Made by a program: the position numbers and the translations under genes | From: Stentor coeruleus | Taxonomy: Eukaryota; Ciliophora; Heterotrichea; Heterotrichida; Stentoridae | Assembly (NCBI GenBank): GCA_001970955.1 | Contig: MPUH01001046.1 | Span: 1 to 25,234, forward strand | DNA length: 25,234 bases | Reading direction: 5' to 3' | The notes under the pieces: model-generated | What the model was told of the DNA's origin: nothing | What the model saw: only the letters and a program-made list of their open reading frames with translations | Databases searched by the model: none | Shown: positions 10,189-18,661 of the stretch, in pieces | Numbering within the stretch: the stretch's first letter is position 1 | Layout of the letters: each line of letters begins with the position of its first letter

Positions 10189-11466
10189 ATGGAAAGCAAA
10201 GTTGACACTTTTTCAAATAATCCCCAAAGTTCAGATATTAAGCCAAAAAGTCTTCTAACAAAAAACCTCAAGAATTTAACAACCAACAAACTTTTCCAAA
10301 AGTTTCTTCTTGAAGAAAGTTCAAAACCAAAACCTATCATCAGAGATCCAAGCCCAAAAAAAGAAATCCCCAAACTCGAAATTTCGCCTCCAAAAATGGA
10401 ACAGTCAATCCAAACTCCTCAAGATGTATCAATGGACTCGTCTAGAATTTTTTCTGAACATAGTGAAATCCAAGGGTTTTCACAACATATTTTCGCCTCA
10501 TCTCCAGACAAACAATACGGCCAATACCCTTATTATCAAATGTATATGCCTTATCCAAATGAACAATATAAAGATCCAGCAATTGAAAGAATTAAAGAAG
10601 AGTCAGAAAAACTTAAACAGGAATTCATTCAAATCCTCAATGAAAAAGATGCAGAACTACAGAAAATGCGTAAAGAACTTGATAGTTCTAAATTAGATGT
10701 TATGGTTCTTGAAGATAAACTTAGGGATGCGGAATGCCATGATTCGCAAGAGCTGGAAAAAAGAATTGCCGCCCTTCTTGAACAAAATTCTAAGCTTTTA
10801 GAAGCAAATAGGTTGTTATCAGCAGAGAGCAGAGGAAAAATGACTGAGATGGAGTCGGAACTTAAGCATTTTAAACAGAGAAATGAGGAGATATTAAAAG
10901 ATTACTTAAGGGAAAAAGAAAAAACAGAAATGCTTGAAGTTAGAATGAATACAATAAAAGAACGAGCGCTTGTTATGGAATCTGCTAATGTGCAATTACA
11001 AGAACGAGTTATTGCAACAGAAAGAGATTTGGAAAACGCTTTTAGAGAAATTAAAGCATTGAAAAAAGTTAGGATTATGGATGAAGGTGAGTATTTTGAA
11101 ATAGCGCCTAACACAACTAGAAACTTCCACGACGATTTTCAAATGAGGCCAAGACATGTGGGATATGCTGAAGAAAATAATGTTTTTAGAAGGACAAGAG
11201 GGGTATCTGAGACTCAAAATGAGAATTTAGGCAACTGGCAAAGGAATAACCAAGATAAATCTCCGATGCTCAGACAAAGCTTGGACCAAAAACTTGACAC
11301 TTTACTAAATGAAAAGCAACAATTGGAAAAAGAATACGCTAAACTCCCTGATGTATGTAAAAATCTAGCAAGTAAAAGAAGAAAAGAAGAACTTGAGCTT
11401 GAACTAGAAATAATAGATACCAATATACATAATCTCAAGTCAAAGATAAGAAATAGACTTAGGTAA
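10189..11466 (+). CDS. Coiled-coil protein with a disordered N-terminus
   Basis: A 425-aa protein, ATG at 10189 to TAA at 11466. Residues 1-135 are rich in Pro, Ser, Lys and Gln with a Tyr-rich patch (QYGQYPYYQMYMPYP, about residues 109-123) and look unstructured. Residues about 130-300 form an uninterrupted acidic/basic coiled coil with clear heptads. The last ~50 residues pair a helix (LLNEKQQLEKEYAKLP) with a KRRKEELELELE helix. That arrangement resembles C-terminal elements of centrosomal and ciliary coiled-coil proteins, but I cannot name the family. It shares a 40-bp divergent promoter with the nucleoporin-like gene, so co-expression is possible. A cytoskeletal or basal-body structural role is an inference from the coiled coil alone. 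Confidence 0.75.
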   Translation: MESKVDTFSNNPQSSDIKPKSLLTKNLKNLTTNKLFQKFLLEESSKPKPIIRDPSPKKEIPKLEISPPKMEQSIQTPQDVSMDSSRIFSEHSEIQGFSQHIFASSPDKQYGQYPYYQMYMPYPNEQYKDPAIERIKEESEKLKQEFIQILNEKDAELQKMRKELDSSKLDVMVLEDKLRDAECHDSQELEKRIAALLEQNSKLLEANRLLSAESRGKMTEMESELKHFKQRNEEILKDYLREKEKTEMLEVRMNTIKERALVMESANVQLQERVIATERDLENAFREIKALKKVRIMDEGEYFEIAPNTTRNFHDDFQMRPRHVGYAEENNVFRRTRGVSETQNENLGNWQRNNQDKSPMLRQSLDQKLDTLLNEKQQLEKEYAKLPDVCKNLASKRRKEELELELEIIDTNIHNLKSKIRNRLR

Positions 11467-11870
11467 AACTAACTTTGTAATTGTTAGAAATGAGTATATA
11501 AGCTCATAAAATAATAATCCTAATGAAAACCTCTAACAAAATAGTAGTTATTAAGTCAAAAACATTAAAATATATAAAATTCTGCTTTTAAAAGTATTAA
11601 ACTAGTGAACTTTGGCATTTTTATGCAACTCTGGCATAAAAATATGAAAAACCTAGCACAAAAGTATTTTATCAAGCAAAAATACGCCTTATGTTTAATC
11701 CTAGTCATTGATAATTAACTTATAATCACTTTTTTGACTAATAAACTATCATATATCCAGACTTATATTCTAACATTTAAAAATCCCCATAAGAAAATTT
11801 GTATGGCCTAAGCCTTAACAAAAGCATAACTCCATATTGACAATAGAAGACAATAAGTACTATAACTAAT
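11467..11870. other. Spacer between convergent genes
   Basis: 404 bp between the stop codons of the coiled-coil gene and the HMG-box gene, so it holds the 3' ends of both transcripts. Apart from a short inverted repeat at 11618-11642 I see no structured feature and no supported reading frame. Confidence 0.5.
11618..11642. other. 9-bp perfect inverted repeat between convergent genes
   Basis: TTTTTATGC (11618-11626) and GCATAAAAA (11634-11642) are exact reverse complements around a 7-nt loop. They can form a hairpin on either strand. The position between two convergent 3' ends suggests a role in 3'-end formation, but a 9-bp AT-rich stem can arise by chance in such DNA. Confidence 0.3.
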
Positions 11871-12248
11871 TTATTCATCATCTTCATCATCGTCATCATC
11901 CTGGTCTTTTGACTCTTCCTCGTCGTCATTGTCTTGTTTTTCCTCTTTAGCCTTGGATACTTGTGCTGTTTCTGCTTTTTCCTTCTCCTTTTCATATCTA
12001 TCTCGGTCATCTTTAGCTAATTTTTGATATGGTTCCTTATCTGTCTCACTCAGTTTCTTCCATTCAGCTCCAATTAACACAGAGGCCTCAGTAATCTTAA
12101 GTGACGGCTTTTCTTCCTTCAAACTTTTTCTTCTTTCCTGAGAAAAATACATGAAACCTGACAAAGGCTTTTTCGGACCATCCTTTTTGGTCTGTCTCTT
12201 CCTTTTTTTACCTTTGTCTTTATTCTTCACTGCATTTTTTTTGGCCAT
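11871..12248 (-). CDS. HMG-box chromatin protein (HMGB-like)
   Basis: 125 aa starting at ATG 12248 (MAKKNAVKNK). The frame is open upstream to 12326, but that extension is hydrophobic and unlike HMGB proteins, so I use the internal Met. Residues 1-24 are a Lys/Arg-rich basic arm. Residues about 24-92 are a single HMG box with its hallmarks: KDGPKKPLSGFMYFSQ, the central GAEWKKLSETDKEPYQKLA, and DRDRYEKE. The C-terminus ends in a highly acidic Asp/Glu tail. HMGB proteins bend DNA without strong sequence specificity and act in chromatin and transcription; in Tetrahymena small single-box proteins of this layout are abundant macronuclear chromatin components. The NHP6/HMGB-type call is secure; the exact orthologue is not. 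Confidence 0.92.
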   Translation of the reverse strand: MAKKNAVKNKDKGKKRKRQTKKDGPKKPLSGFMYFSQERRKSLKEEKPSLKITEASVLIGAEWKKLSETDKEPYQKLAKDDRDRYEKEKEKAETAQVSKAKEEKQDNDDEEESKDQDDDDDEDDE

Positions 12249-12436
12249 ACTTGTATTATTTATGTATGGGAAATCTAGACTATGGATTATTAGACTAAAA
12301 ATTTTTAATTGGCCAATGGTATTCAAGATATTTTTCAGAAAATATGCTGATCCAAGATAAAGACCAAAAACTTAGGCGGGAATAAAATTTTCTCAAATTT
12401 AAAAATGGAAAGTCAAGACATAGAGATTATTGGATT

Positions 12437-12526
12437 AGTTAAAAGGAAGATACTTAAAAATGAGAAGGTGTAGAGACTGAGAGTTAAAAGGAAGATACTT
12501 AAAAATGAGAAGGTGTAGAGACTGAG
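12437..12526. repeat. Perfect 45-bp tandem duplication
   Basis: 12437-12481 and 12482-12526 are identical and directly adjacent, with no N between them. It may be a true tandem duplication, or the same kind of unmerged contig overlap seen at the nine N positions. Confidence 0.9.
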
Positions 12527-13444
12527 TGATTTTAGAATTTTTACCCTGATAATTTCTGGTTATTTGCGGAATATGGTATTTTTGGTAAAAATAAATAGAA
12601 AGAGTAAAGGAGTAATATAATAAAGATTAGATGTCCTGTCATAGGATAAGAATGAAAATAAAGGTTTAGATGAGAATGGGTATAGAAAAAGATTTTAAGA
12701 TAAAGATGAATTATATTAAAGATGAATTATATGGATTATTTTGAATAGAGTGAATAATACATGTAGCTTCTGAGATGTAAAGATGATATATATACATAAA
12801 AGTATGAGAGGAGAAGCTTAAAGTTTTATTAAATGGAAAAATTAGCAAAAATGAATAAAATAGTATTTTGCAATGGTTTTTGATTTCTTGTATAATAGAA
12901 AAGTTTAAGAAAGATGATTTTTATTGTAAAGAATTCAAGATTTTACTATAGTATAGGACAGTATTTTAAGGCTAAAGTTCAATTTGAAAAGATTATGATG
13001 ATTCTCAATGAACTTAATAATTTTCCTAGCTTCATCTCATTTCAGAAACTTATCCAATAATAGAAAACTTTTTATTTTCAGATTAGTATATATATATAAT
13101 AATTTCAATTGAATTTGTTTCTACATTATCAGACTATGCTTTACCCCATAACTTTAGAAATTTGTATTTTTAAGTTTTGAAACTATCAATTAATTTATTT
13201 ATTAAAGTACTTCTTCACTTCGCCATATGTGCTTATCAATGCTTTCATGAGCATATCATTAGCTCATCTCCATATTTAATGATATCAATTGGAATATTGC
13301 AAACTTTGCAGGGCTATTTTCGCTTTCTACTTTTATTCTAAAATTCTTAATATTTTTTCTCCTCTATAGAGTTTTTCAGACATTCTAAATCTTCTTTCTC
13401 ATTTTCTATGAAGTGCATAGACATTTTATTTTTAATTTTAAGTA

Positions 13445-13507
13445 CTCCATAAGCTTTTTATATATCATTCATCTCCATAAGCTTTCATACATCATTCATC
13501 TCCATAA
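13445..13507. repeat. 27-28-bp tandem repeat, about 2.3 copies
   Basis: Units begin with CTCCATAAGCTTT at 13445 (28 bp) and 13473 (27 bp), with a partial third copy CTCCATAA at 13500. The first two differ at a few positions, so the array has diverged. A related sequence (CTCATCTCCATA) occurs at about 13264-13275. The repeat lies in noncoding DNA. Confidence 0.8.
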
Positions 13508-14052
13508 ACAATTAAGTATTCTTTGACTACCCTACGATATTGATAAAAACATAAAATAAATTATATCTTATGCAAAATTAAAGTTGAACTATTTTATTGC
13601 ATACTTCAGAATGTAAATCTAAATTTTAAATTATTTCATTATAACCCTGTAAAAATATAAAAGTGAAATCTTTGCTGTTTATATGCTTAATTCTTGTAAA
13701 TTTAATTGCAATTTGGTGATTTTATATTTGACATATTTTATCTATGATGATATATTATATCCAAATAATAAATCAGGTTGAAAAACTTATTTTTTCTTCA
13801 AATAACTCAACAAATTGAGGATTTCTAACAAAAAAATATACTATCATTATTAAAAGGTAAAAAATTCACAGTAAAATTCCTGCTAAAAAAACTATTATAT
13901 TTGTATCAAGTGAATATTTATTTATAAGCATTTAAAGGACTAAAATTTTATTAATTTGAAAGTCAGGATAATAAAAGTTCTAATTTCATCAGAATCTATA
14001 TAAAAGCCCATACTTCAAAAAAAATTAAAGCCCAAAGTTAAATAGTCTATAA

Positions 14053-15018
14053 ATGGCAGACAGCATTATAGAAAATGTTAATAGCTTTTACTACGCCTTT
14101 GTGGTAAGCTATCTTAAGCAACTTTCGAGGTTTAAAGCTTTAAATGAAGGAAAAGTTGCTTTAAAAAAGTATACAGAAGCGTTTGTAAACAAAAATTATA
14201 AAGATATGGAGTTGGTGCAAAACTATTTTGATCCTTTCAGTATATTGCAAGTGTTTAATAATGAAATGCTTTTAAATATTATTAAGAATTTCAGATACGA
14301 AATCATGCGTCGTTTGAGAGGCGCATCAAAAGGATTTCTTGTCGGAGAAAATCCCGATGACATTCATCCAAAGATTAGTCCGTCTAATGAAGCATTTTTT
14401 ATGAATATTTCTGAGTTTTTAGGGGTTGTAGTATTGGTCTACTCCATAGAATACAACCCTTGCAAAGCTTTTAGCAGTAATCCAAATTTCATGCAGATTT
14501 CAGTGAGCATTGGATATGATAATAACCTATATTCTTCATATAATTATCAAACAGACAGTGCTGTTGATGCAAACCCAAATCAATCAAACCTCTTAAAAAG
14601 CCCATATTATATGAAATGTTCTGATTCTAGACCAATTGCAGAAAAAATCGTTATTAACACTGATAATTCAGTAGAGGATGAGGTGACAAATGCAATGATA
14701 GAAATGTCTCAAATCCTAATGATATATGCAAGACATATCCCAGAGAATACAAGAAAAAAAATTATAGACTTAACTTCAACTGACAACAGATTTTCTGGGC
14801 TAAGAAACAAACTTCAAGATATTGTGACTTGCTCCCATCAAAATTCTTATTATTTGTTTAGCTGTGGAACCCAACACTGTGCTGAATGTCTAAAAAATTT
14901 GAAGAAGACTATGAATAACGAAGAGATTCATAATATGAAATGCGCTTGTGAAATGAAATACTCATCAAAGGATTTGAATACGATAGGAATTGATGTCTTA
15001 ACAACCTTTTCTAGATAG
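14053..15018 (+). CDS. Otubain-like (C65/OTU) probable pseudoenzyme with degenerate RING-like C-terminus
   Basis: 321 aa, ATG at 14053 (an in-frame TAA lies directly upstream) to TAG at 15018. The N-terminus ENVNSFYYAFVVSYLKQL follows the otubain active-site segment, known as DGNCFYRAF-x-x-S-x-L. The catalytic Cys position is Ser11 and the Asp position is Asn8. Residues 118-163 follow the otubain second half: a sequence like iseFLGVVVLVYSIEY, then GYDNNLYSSY where the family has RPGHYDILY. Leu159 therefore replaces the catalytic His. Residues 260-299 carry C260, H262, C271, C276, C279, C297 and C299 in a RING-like pattern; the usual CGH has become CGT. If the alignment holds, the protein cannot cleave ubiquitin by the usual mechanism and might instead bind it. 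Ciliates have expanded OTU families. The call is by motif only; the catalytic losses would also fit an early pseudogene, but the frame is intact. Confidence 0.6.
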   Translation: MADSIIENVNSFYYAFVVSYLKQLSRFKALNEGKVALKKYTEAFVNKNYKDMELVQNYFDPFSILQVFNNEMLLNIIKNFRYEIMRRLRGASKGFLVGENPDDIHPKISPSNEAFFMNISEFLGVVVLVYSIEYNPCKAFSSNPNFMQISVSIGYDNNLYSSYNYQTDSAVDANPNQSNLLKSPYYMKCSDSRPIAEKIVINTDNSVEDEVTNAMIEMSQILMIYARHIPENTRKKIIDLTSTDNRFSGLRNKLQDIVTCSHQNSYYLFSCGTQHCAECLKNLKKTMNNEEIHNMKCACEMKYSSKDLNTIGIDVLTTFSR

Positions 15019-15425
15019 TTTAGACTAAATTTTTTAATAAAAGTTATTTTGACAGCAGTATTGGGACGATCATAGCAATTTGTACTCATATTGTCTAAGC
15101 TTATGTCTATGAGATAATTTATAAAGTCTTTAAAATCACCTTTTAGTATTTTTGCTTTAATAAACCTTTCATATAGTTCAGATATAGAGTTTTCACCTAT
15201 AAAACACCCAAAATTGCTCCCAGTTCCAGAACTCCGTTGAAAATTTAAATGAGGCTTGTTTGAAGTTTATGCTCCCATTGGATTATTTTCTAAATTTTTA
15301 GATTTCAAATTTTTGAAAATAGTCAAAAGCATATCCCAAAAAATAATAATTTCAGTGATAAAAAAATTCTAAAAATGATCACTGCTTAATTGGAATCCCT
15401 CATACATAATGAAGGATAAACTCAT
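14928..15425 (-). pseudogene. Decayed minus-strand reading frame overlapping the otubain-like 3' end
   Basis: One minus-strand frame runs from ATG 15425 to TGA 14928-14930. It is 166 codons with only two internal stops (TAG at 15369-15371, TAA at 15267-15269). Random DNA of this composition should give about 15. The second part has ordinary protein character (for example SGTGSNFGCFIGENSISELY). Both stops are one C-to-T change from CAG or CAA (Gln). No 15- or 16-nt GT-AG intron removes either stop in frame. I read it as a recent pseudogene of unknown family, perhaps 15019-15425 only, because 14928-15018 is antisense to the neighbouring coding sequence and may be open by constraint. Selenocysteine or stop readthrough is not suggested. 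Confidence 0.45.
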
Positions 15426-15526
15426 AAATTAATAATATATTGTCTTATAGATAGATAATGGATAACCTCTAATTTATATTAAGTCAATATATTATATTTA
15501 AATTATATCATTTTTACCTAATAAGA

Positions 15527-16684
15527 TTAGTTTATGCTAGGGTCAGAAGTTGCATAAGGTTTATCCTCAGATAAAAAACCTTCAGCAACATAAGCATTTT
15601 GCACCGAATGTGCTTGGTTGTGTTTTTCTTTTTCAGCCTGATGTTCTTGAACAGCTTTTTTGAAACTGGCAAAAGGAAGAATTAGTACTTCATTATATAC
15701 TAGAGTTCCAAAAGATAAAAAGAAGAATCCAATTAGCTGAGGCCACAAAAATTGTTCCCAACCCAAAAGCATGCAAGCCAGCCATACAAGAAAAGTTCGA
15801 GAAGTATCAACAGTTGACCTTGCTAGTGATCCAGCATATTTAGTTGTTGAAATTCCAGTCCAATTGAAAAGAGATACACTTAGCATTGAAGCAACCCAAG
15901 TGAATGCTAGCGTATAATTAGCGGCAATTTGCTTAAAAGCTAGTAAAGTATCTTCAACATGACCGTTAATACAGAAATCTTCTGAGCAAGGAATAAAATA
16001 AAGTATTGGAAGGAGGATAAGATAATAAAGAAAACCACATACACCTTCAACACCTACAGCTTGAAGTGGATCTATATGGATTTTCCCTAGAAATAGCTCT
16101 TCACTGACAAACATCCACCCATGAAAAACTTGGGCGACTAAAATCAAAATAATCCCGAGAATAGGGTTTGGTGCAGATGAAGATTGATATAATATACTAA
16201 CCACTCCAACTATGCAAACTCCAAATGTAGTAAGACCAGCTCCTAGAATTTGATGTCTGTACAGCTTCTTTTTGAGAAACACTACAGAATTGACTGCGAC
16301 AATAACAATAATAAAACCTCTCATCATTTGATATACTGATGCTGCTGAAAGAACAAGGCCAATAAAAGTTAGTGTTGAAGCTAATAGATCAAAAAATGCT
16401 GGGATCAGAAAAACGAAGTTTCCAAGTTTCTGATATAGTCTATCGCTAATATTTTCAGTTTCTGGTATATATACTGAAATTGGGGCCTTAGTGCTTTTTG
16501 CAATAGCCTTGTAAGCTAGTAGACAAAATGATTCACCAAAAAACATGGTAGCAGTCTGAAAGTAAGGATGATTGAATTCGTATCCAAGAGCACTTTGTTG
16601 ATTCATTGACTTACTGATCAAAGTATTAGCTGTACCAAAAATAAGGACTCCTAACATGAACATATAGATATAGATCTTATCCAT
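15527..16684 (-). CDS. SLC35F6: SLC35F6-like nucleotide-sugar/drug-metabolite family transporter
   Basis: 385 aa, ATG at 16684 to TAA at 15527, a little longer than the human orthologue. Ten hydrophobic segments can be seen, starting with MFMLGVLIFGTANTLISK at the N-terminus. Family landmarks: NHPYFQTATMFFGESFCLLAY; LIPAFFDLLASTL and SAASVYQMMRG; EELFLGKIHIDPLQAVGVEG; and GISTTKYAGSLARSTVDTSR with WLACMLLGWE. All align in order with human SLC35F6 (C2orf18, ANT2-binding protein), a lysosomal/mitochondrial membrane protein of the EamA/DMT superfamily. The substrate is unknown. The C-terminal ~45 residues are a polar, probably cytosolic tail with little conservation. TAATAATT lies immediately before the ATG. 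Confidence 0.9.
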   Translation of the reverse strand: MDKIYIYMFMLGVLIFGTANTLISKSMNQQSALGYEFNHPYFQTATMFFGESFCLLAYKAIAKSTKAPISVYIPETENISDRLYQKLGNFVFLIPAFFDLLASTLTFIGLVLSAASVYQMMRGFIIVIVAVNSVVFLKKKLYRHQILGAGLTTFGVCIVGVVSILYQSSSAPNPILGIILILVAQVFHGWMFVSEELFLGKIHIDPLQAVGVEGVCGFLYYLILLPILYFIPCSEDFCINGHVEDTLLAFKQIAANYTLAFTWVASMLSVSLFNWTGISTTKYAGSLARSTVDTSRTFLVWLACMLLGWEQFLWPQLIGFFFLSFGTLVYNEVLILPFASFKKAVQEHQAEKEKHNQAHSVQNAYVAEGFLSEDKPYATSDPSIN

Positions 16685-17298
16685 AATTATTATTTTTTAC
16701 CAATATTTTTGTGATGAAATAGCATAAACGATTGCAGTTAAGTAAATTGAGTTTATTTTTAGATAGCATTATTTCATTATTGGGTATTAACTATTAGTTT
16801 ATGTCTGAAAAGATTTTCAATTTTTTTCATGTAGATGGAGTTAAATATTTTATTGACTTAAAAACGACTTTTGCAATATTATCAATAAATCTTAAATAAT
16901 GAATTTAATTTATGTTGCATCTCATATAAAAAACTTAAAAGCATACATTTTGTCTTTTATATAATACAAAATAGAATAATAGTATAATTAATCTACAACA
17001 ACTAAATTCAAAAGATAAAATCTAATATATATACTAGAAATATATATTAATAATATATCGAAATACAAAAATTTAATCAAACTGATTAAGTTTGATTATT
17101 AAATTGATAATCACCATGATAAACCAATAATTTTTGCATAAAATATATTGATTGATAATTTTTTCAAAGATCCAAAAATTAAAACATTTTAAAAAAGCAA
17201 AATATAGTATTTTAATCATTAGTGTCTCTTATTTTTTTTTATATTTCACGTATTATAATCAATGCATTTTTTTCCTTGTTTAAAAAATTTAACTTCAA
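16685..17298. other. Very AT-rich spacer (5' of the transporter gene)
   Basis: 614 bp, about 80% A+T, between the start of the SLC35F6-like gene and the stop of the coiled-coil gene. Both genes are on the minus strand, so it holds the transporter promoter and the coiled-coil gene's 3' flank. No reading frame, RNA gene or clear repeat apart from short TATATA runs was seen. Confidence 0.5.
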
Positions 17299-18159
17299 TT
17301 AGTTTATTCCATATTTTAATCTTTCAACTCTTTTTAACTGTTGTTTTAACGCATTATTCTCATCTCTCAAACTCTCCATTCTGCGTTTAGTAATATTCAT
17401 ATTTTTTTCTTGGTCTCTAGCTTCATTTCTTGCTTTGTCACGTTCAACTCTTAATGTTTTCAAGTCTAATTCTTGCTTCTCAGCAACACGCTGAGTAGAT
17501 CTAAGACTTGTGTGAATTTTTTCAAGTTCCCCTTCTGAAAAATTATTTTTTTCTAAAACTTTCATTCTTAAATCTTGCAACTCAAATTCAAGTTTTTTTA
17601 TTTTTATTTCTTCTTTTTCAAGAGCATTTTCTGCATCATAGAGTTCGCCATGCTTATAGTTTTCGATGTTCCTAATTTTTTTGCTATAATCCAATCTTTT
17701 GGTCTCAACCTTATTTTGATATTGACGAGCTTCTTCTTTACAGTTTCTTATAAGTTGATTTCTTAAATAATCAGCTTCTTTGACTAGTCTTTCAAGCTCT
17801 ATATTCATATCTGAGAATCTTTCACTATGCTCCATTTTGTAATTCAATATTGTTTGTCTAAGCCTTGAACATTCATCGCTTTCTTTGCTAAGATATTTTT
17901 GTAAAGATAAAATTGTATCAAACTCAGCTTGAAGTATTGACTCTTTGTCGGAAAAAAGCTTTGAAAGCTGTTGCTCTTGATAACTTTTTAGCTCTAATAA
18001 ACTTAGGGAATTTTGTCTTGAAACATTTTCTAGCTCACGTCGCAAAGAGTCAATTTCTAAATTCAGACAGTCTTCCTCAGAATCCAATCTTGAAATGCGC
18101 TCGTTTGAAGCTTTTGAAGCGCCTAGGCTATAATAATCTCTTCTATAAGCCTTTTCCAT
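17299..18159 (-). CDS. Coiled-coil protein, probably cytoskeletal
   Basis: 286 aa, ATG at 18159 to TAA at 17299. Apart from a short N-terminal segment (MEKAYRRDYYSLG) the whole chain is a charged coiled coil with heptads, from about residue 20 to 280. It ends QLKRVERLKYGIN. No enzymatic motif is visible. It sits 131 bp downstream of the SSNA1-like gene on the same strand, in the run that includes SPAG6. Together with its shape this suggests a basal-body or axoneme-associated structural protein. That is inference, and I cannot name the family. Confidence 0.75.
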   Translation of the reverse strand: MEKAYRRDYYSLGASKASNERISRLDSEEDCLNLEIDSLRRELENVSRQNSLSLLELKSYQEQQLSKLFSDKESILQAEFDTILSLQKYLSKESDECSRLRQTILNYKMEHSERFSDMNIELERLVKEADYLRNQLIRNCKEEARQYQNKVETKRLDYSKKIRNIENYKHGELYDAENALEKEEIKIKKLEFELQDLRMKVLEKNNFSEGELEKIHTSLRSTQRVAEKQELDLKTLRVERDKARNEARDQEKNMNITKRRMESLRDENNALKQQLKRVERLKYGIN

Positions 18160-18290
18160 GATTATTATGCCAAATAGTGTAATATTAATAAACTATAAGC
18201 CAGATATCCTAATTTTTATTAACTATATACTTCTATATTTTAAATCACTAAATCTATACAATTTCAATCAACTAAAATGCAATTAAAATT

Positions 18291-18599
18291 TTAGTTGTTA
18301 TATTTTCTTTTTAGCATTTTCAACTGCCTAGCGGTCAACAGTAGTAAAGACTGTGTACTAGCTTCAATTTTCGTATACCCCTTAGTTATTTCAGTAATAA
18401 GTTGCTCAATATTGCTTTTTTCATCGTTAAGTTCATATATATCATTGTCTAATTTGGCAATTCTCTCAGATATCGAGTTAATAGTTTTGAAAATCTGCAA
18501 CTTTTCACTTTCATCTCTGGTAATATCATTTTCTATTTGTATATACTGATTTCTAAGAATCTCCAGCTGTGAAGCATTAGATAAAGGTGTATCAGACAT
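18291..18599 (-). CDS. SSNA1: SSNA1/DIP13 (NA14) microtubule-binding coiled-coil protein
   Basis: 102 aa, ATG at 18599 to TAA at 18291. It is a single short coiled coil throughout and close to the usual length of the family (about 110-120 aa). Its order of features matches SSNA1: a leading helix with LEILRNQYIQIENDI, the DESEKLQIFKTINSI segment (EEDEKQRLQNEV in human), a middle SERIAKLDNDIYELNDEKS, and the C-terminal Y-x-K-I-x-x-S-x-Q-x-L-L block (YTKIEASTQSLLLL). The human protein NA14 and the Chlamydomonas deflagellation-inducible protein DIP13 localise to basal bodies and axonemal microtubules, self-assemble into fibrils and promote microtubule branching. It lies 62 bp from the stop of the next gene upstream on the same strand. 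Confidence 0.82.
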   Translation of the reverse strand: MSDTPLSNASQLEILRNQYIQIENDITRDESEKLQIFKTINSISERIAKLDNDIYELNDEKSNIEQLITEITKGYTKIEASTQSLLLLTARQLKMLKRKYNN

Positions 18600-18661
18600 T
18601 TATATAATATCAAGAGTTCCTAAGGAATTAATTGAAATACTATCTTTTAATAAAAACATAT

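Larger units (their letters stand above)
12249..14052. other. 1.8 kb gene-poor region with small tandem repeats
   Basis: No supported gene. The region holds a perfect 45-bp tandem duplication (12437-12526), a short 16-bp near-tandem repeat at about 12705-12736, and a 27-28-bp tandem repeat (13445-13507). A minus-strand frame at about 13200-13470 encodes a Cys-x2-Cys element but is interrupted by many stops. The region should include the promoters of the HMG-box gene and of the otubain-like gene; TATAAA directly precedes the latter's ATG. No tRNA or other RNA gene was recognised. Confidence 0.45.

Noticed and set aside
10161-12010. Several short frames in other phases inside the coiled-coil and HMG-box genes
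   Set aside because: They overlap well-supported genes in shifted or antisense frames and have no independent evidence.
12249-12326. An N-terminal extension of the HMG-box protein starting at 12326
   Set aside because: The extra 26 residues are hydrophobic and unlike HMGB N-termini; the Lys-rich arm starting at ATG 12248 is typical.
15360-15385. A tiny GT-AG intron (GTGATCATTTTTAG) that would remove the TAG stop in the decayed frame
   Set aside because: It is 14 nt, so its removal shifts the frame, and it does not match the 15-16-nt introns known from heterotrichs.
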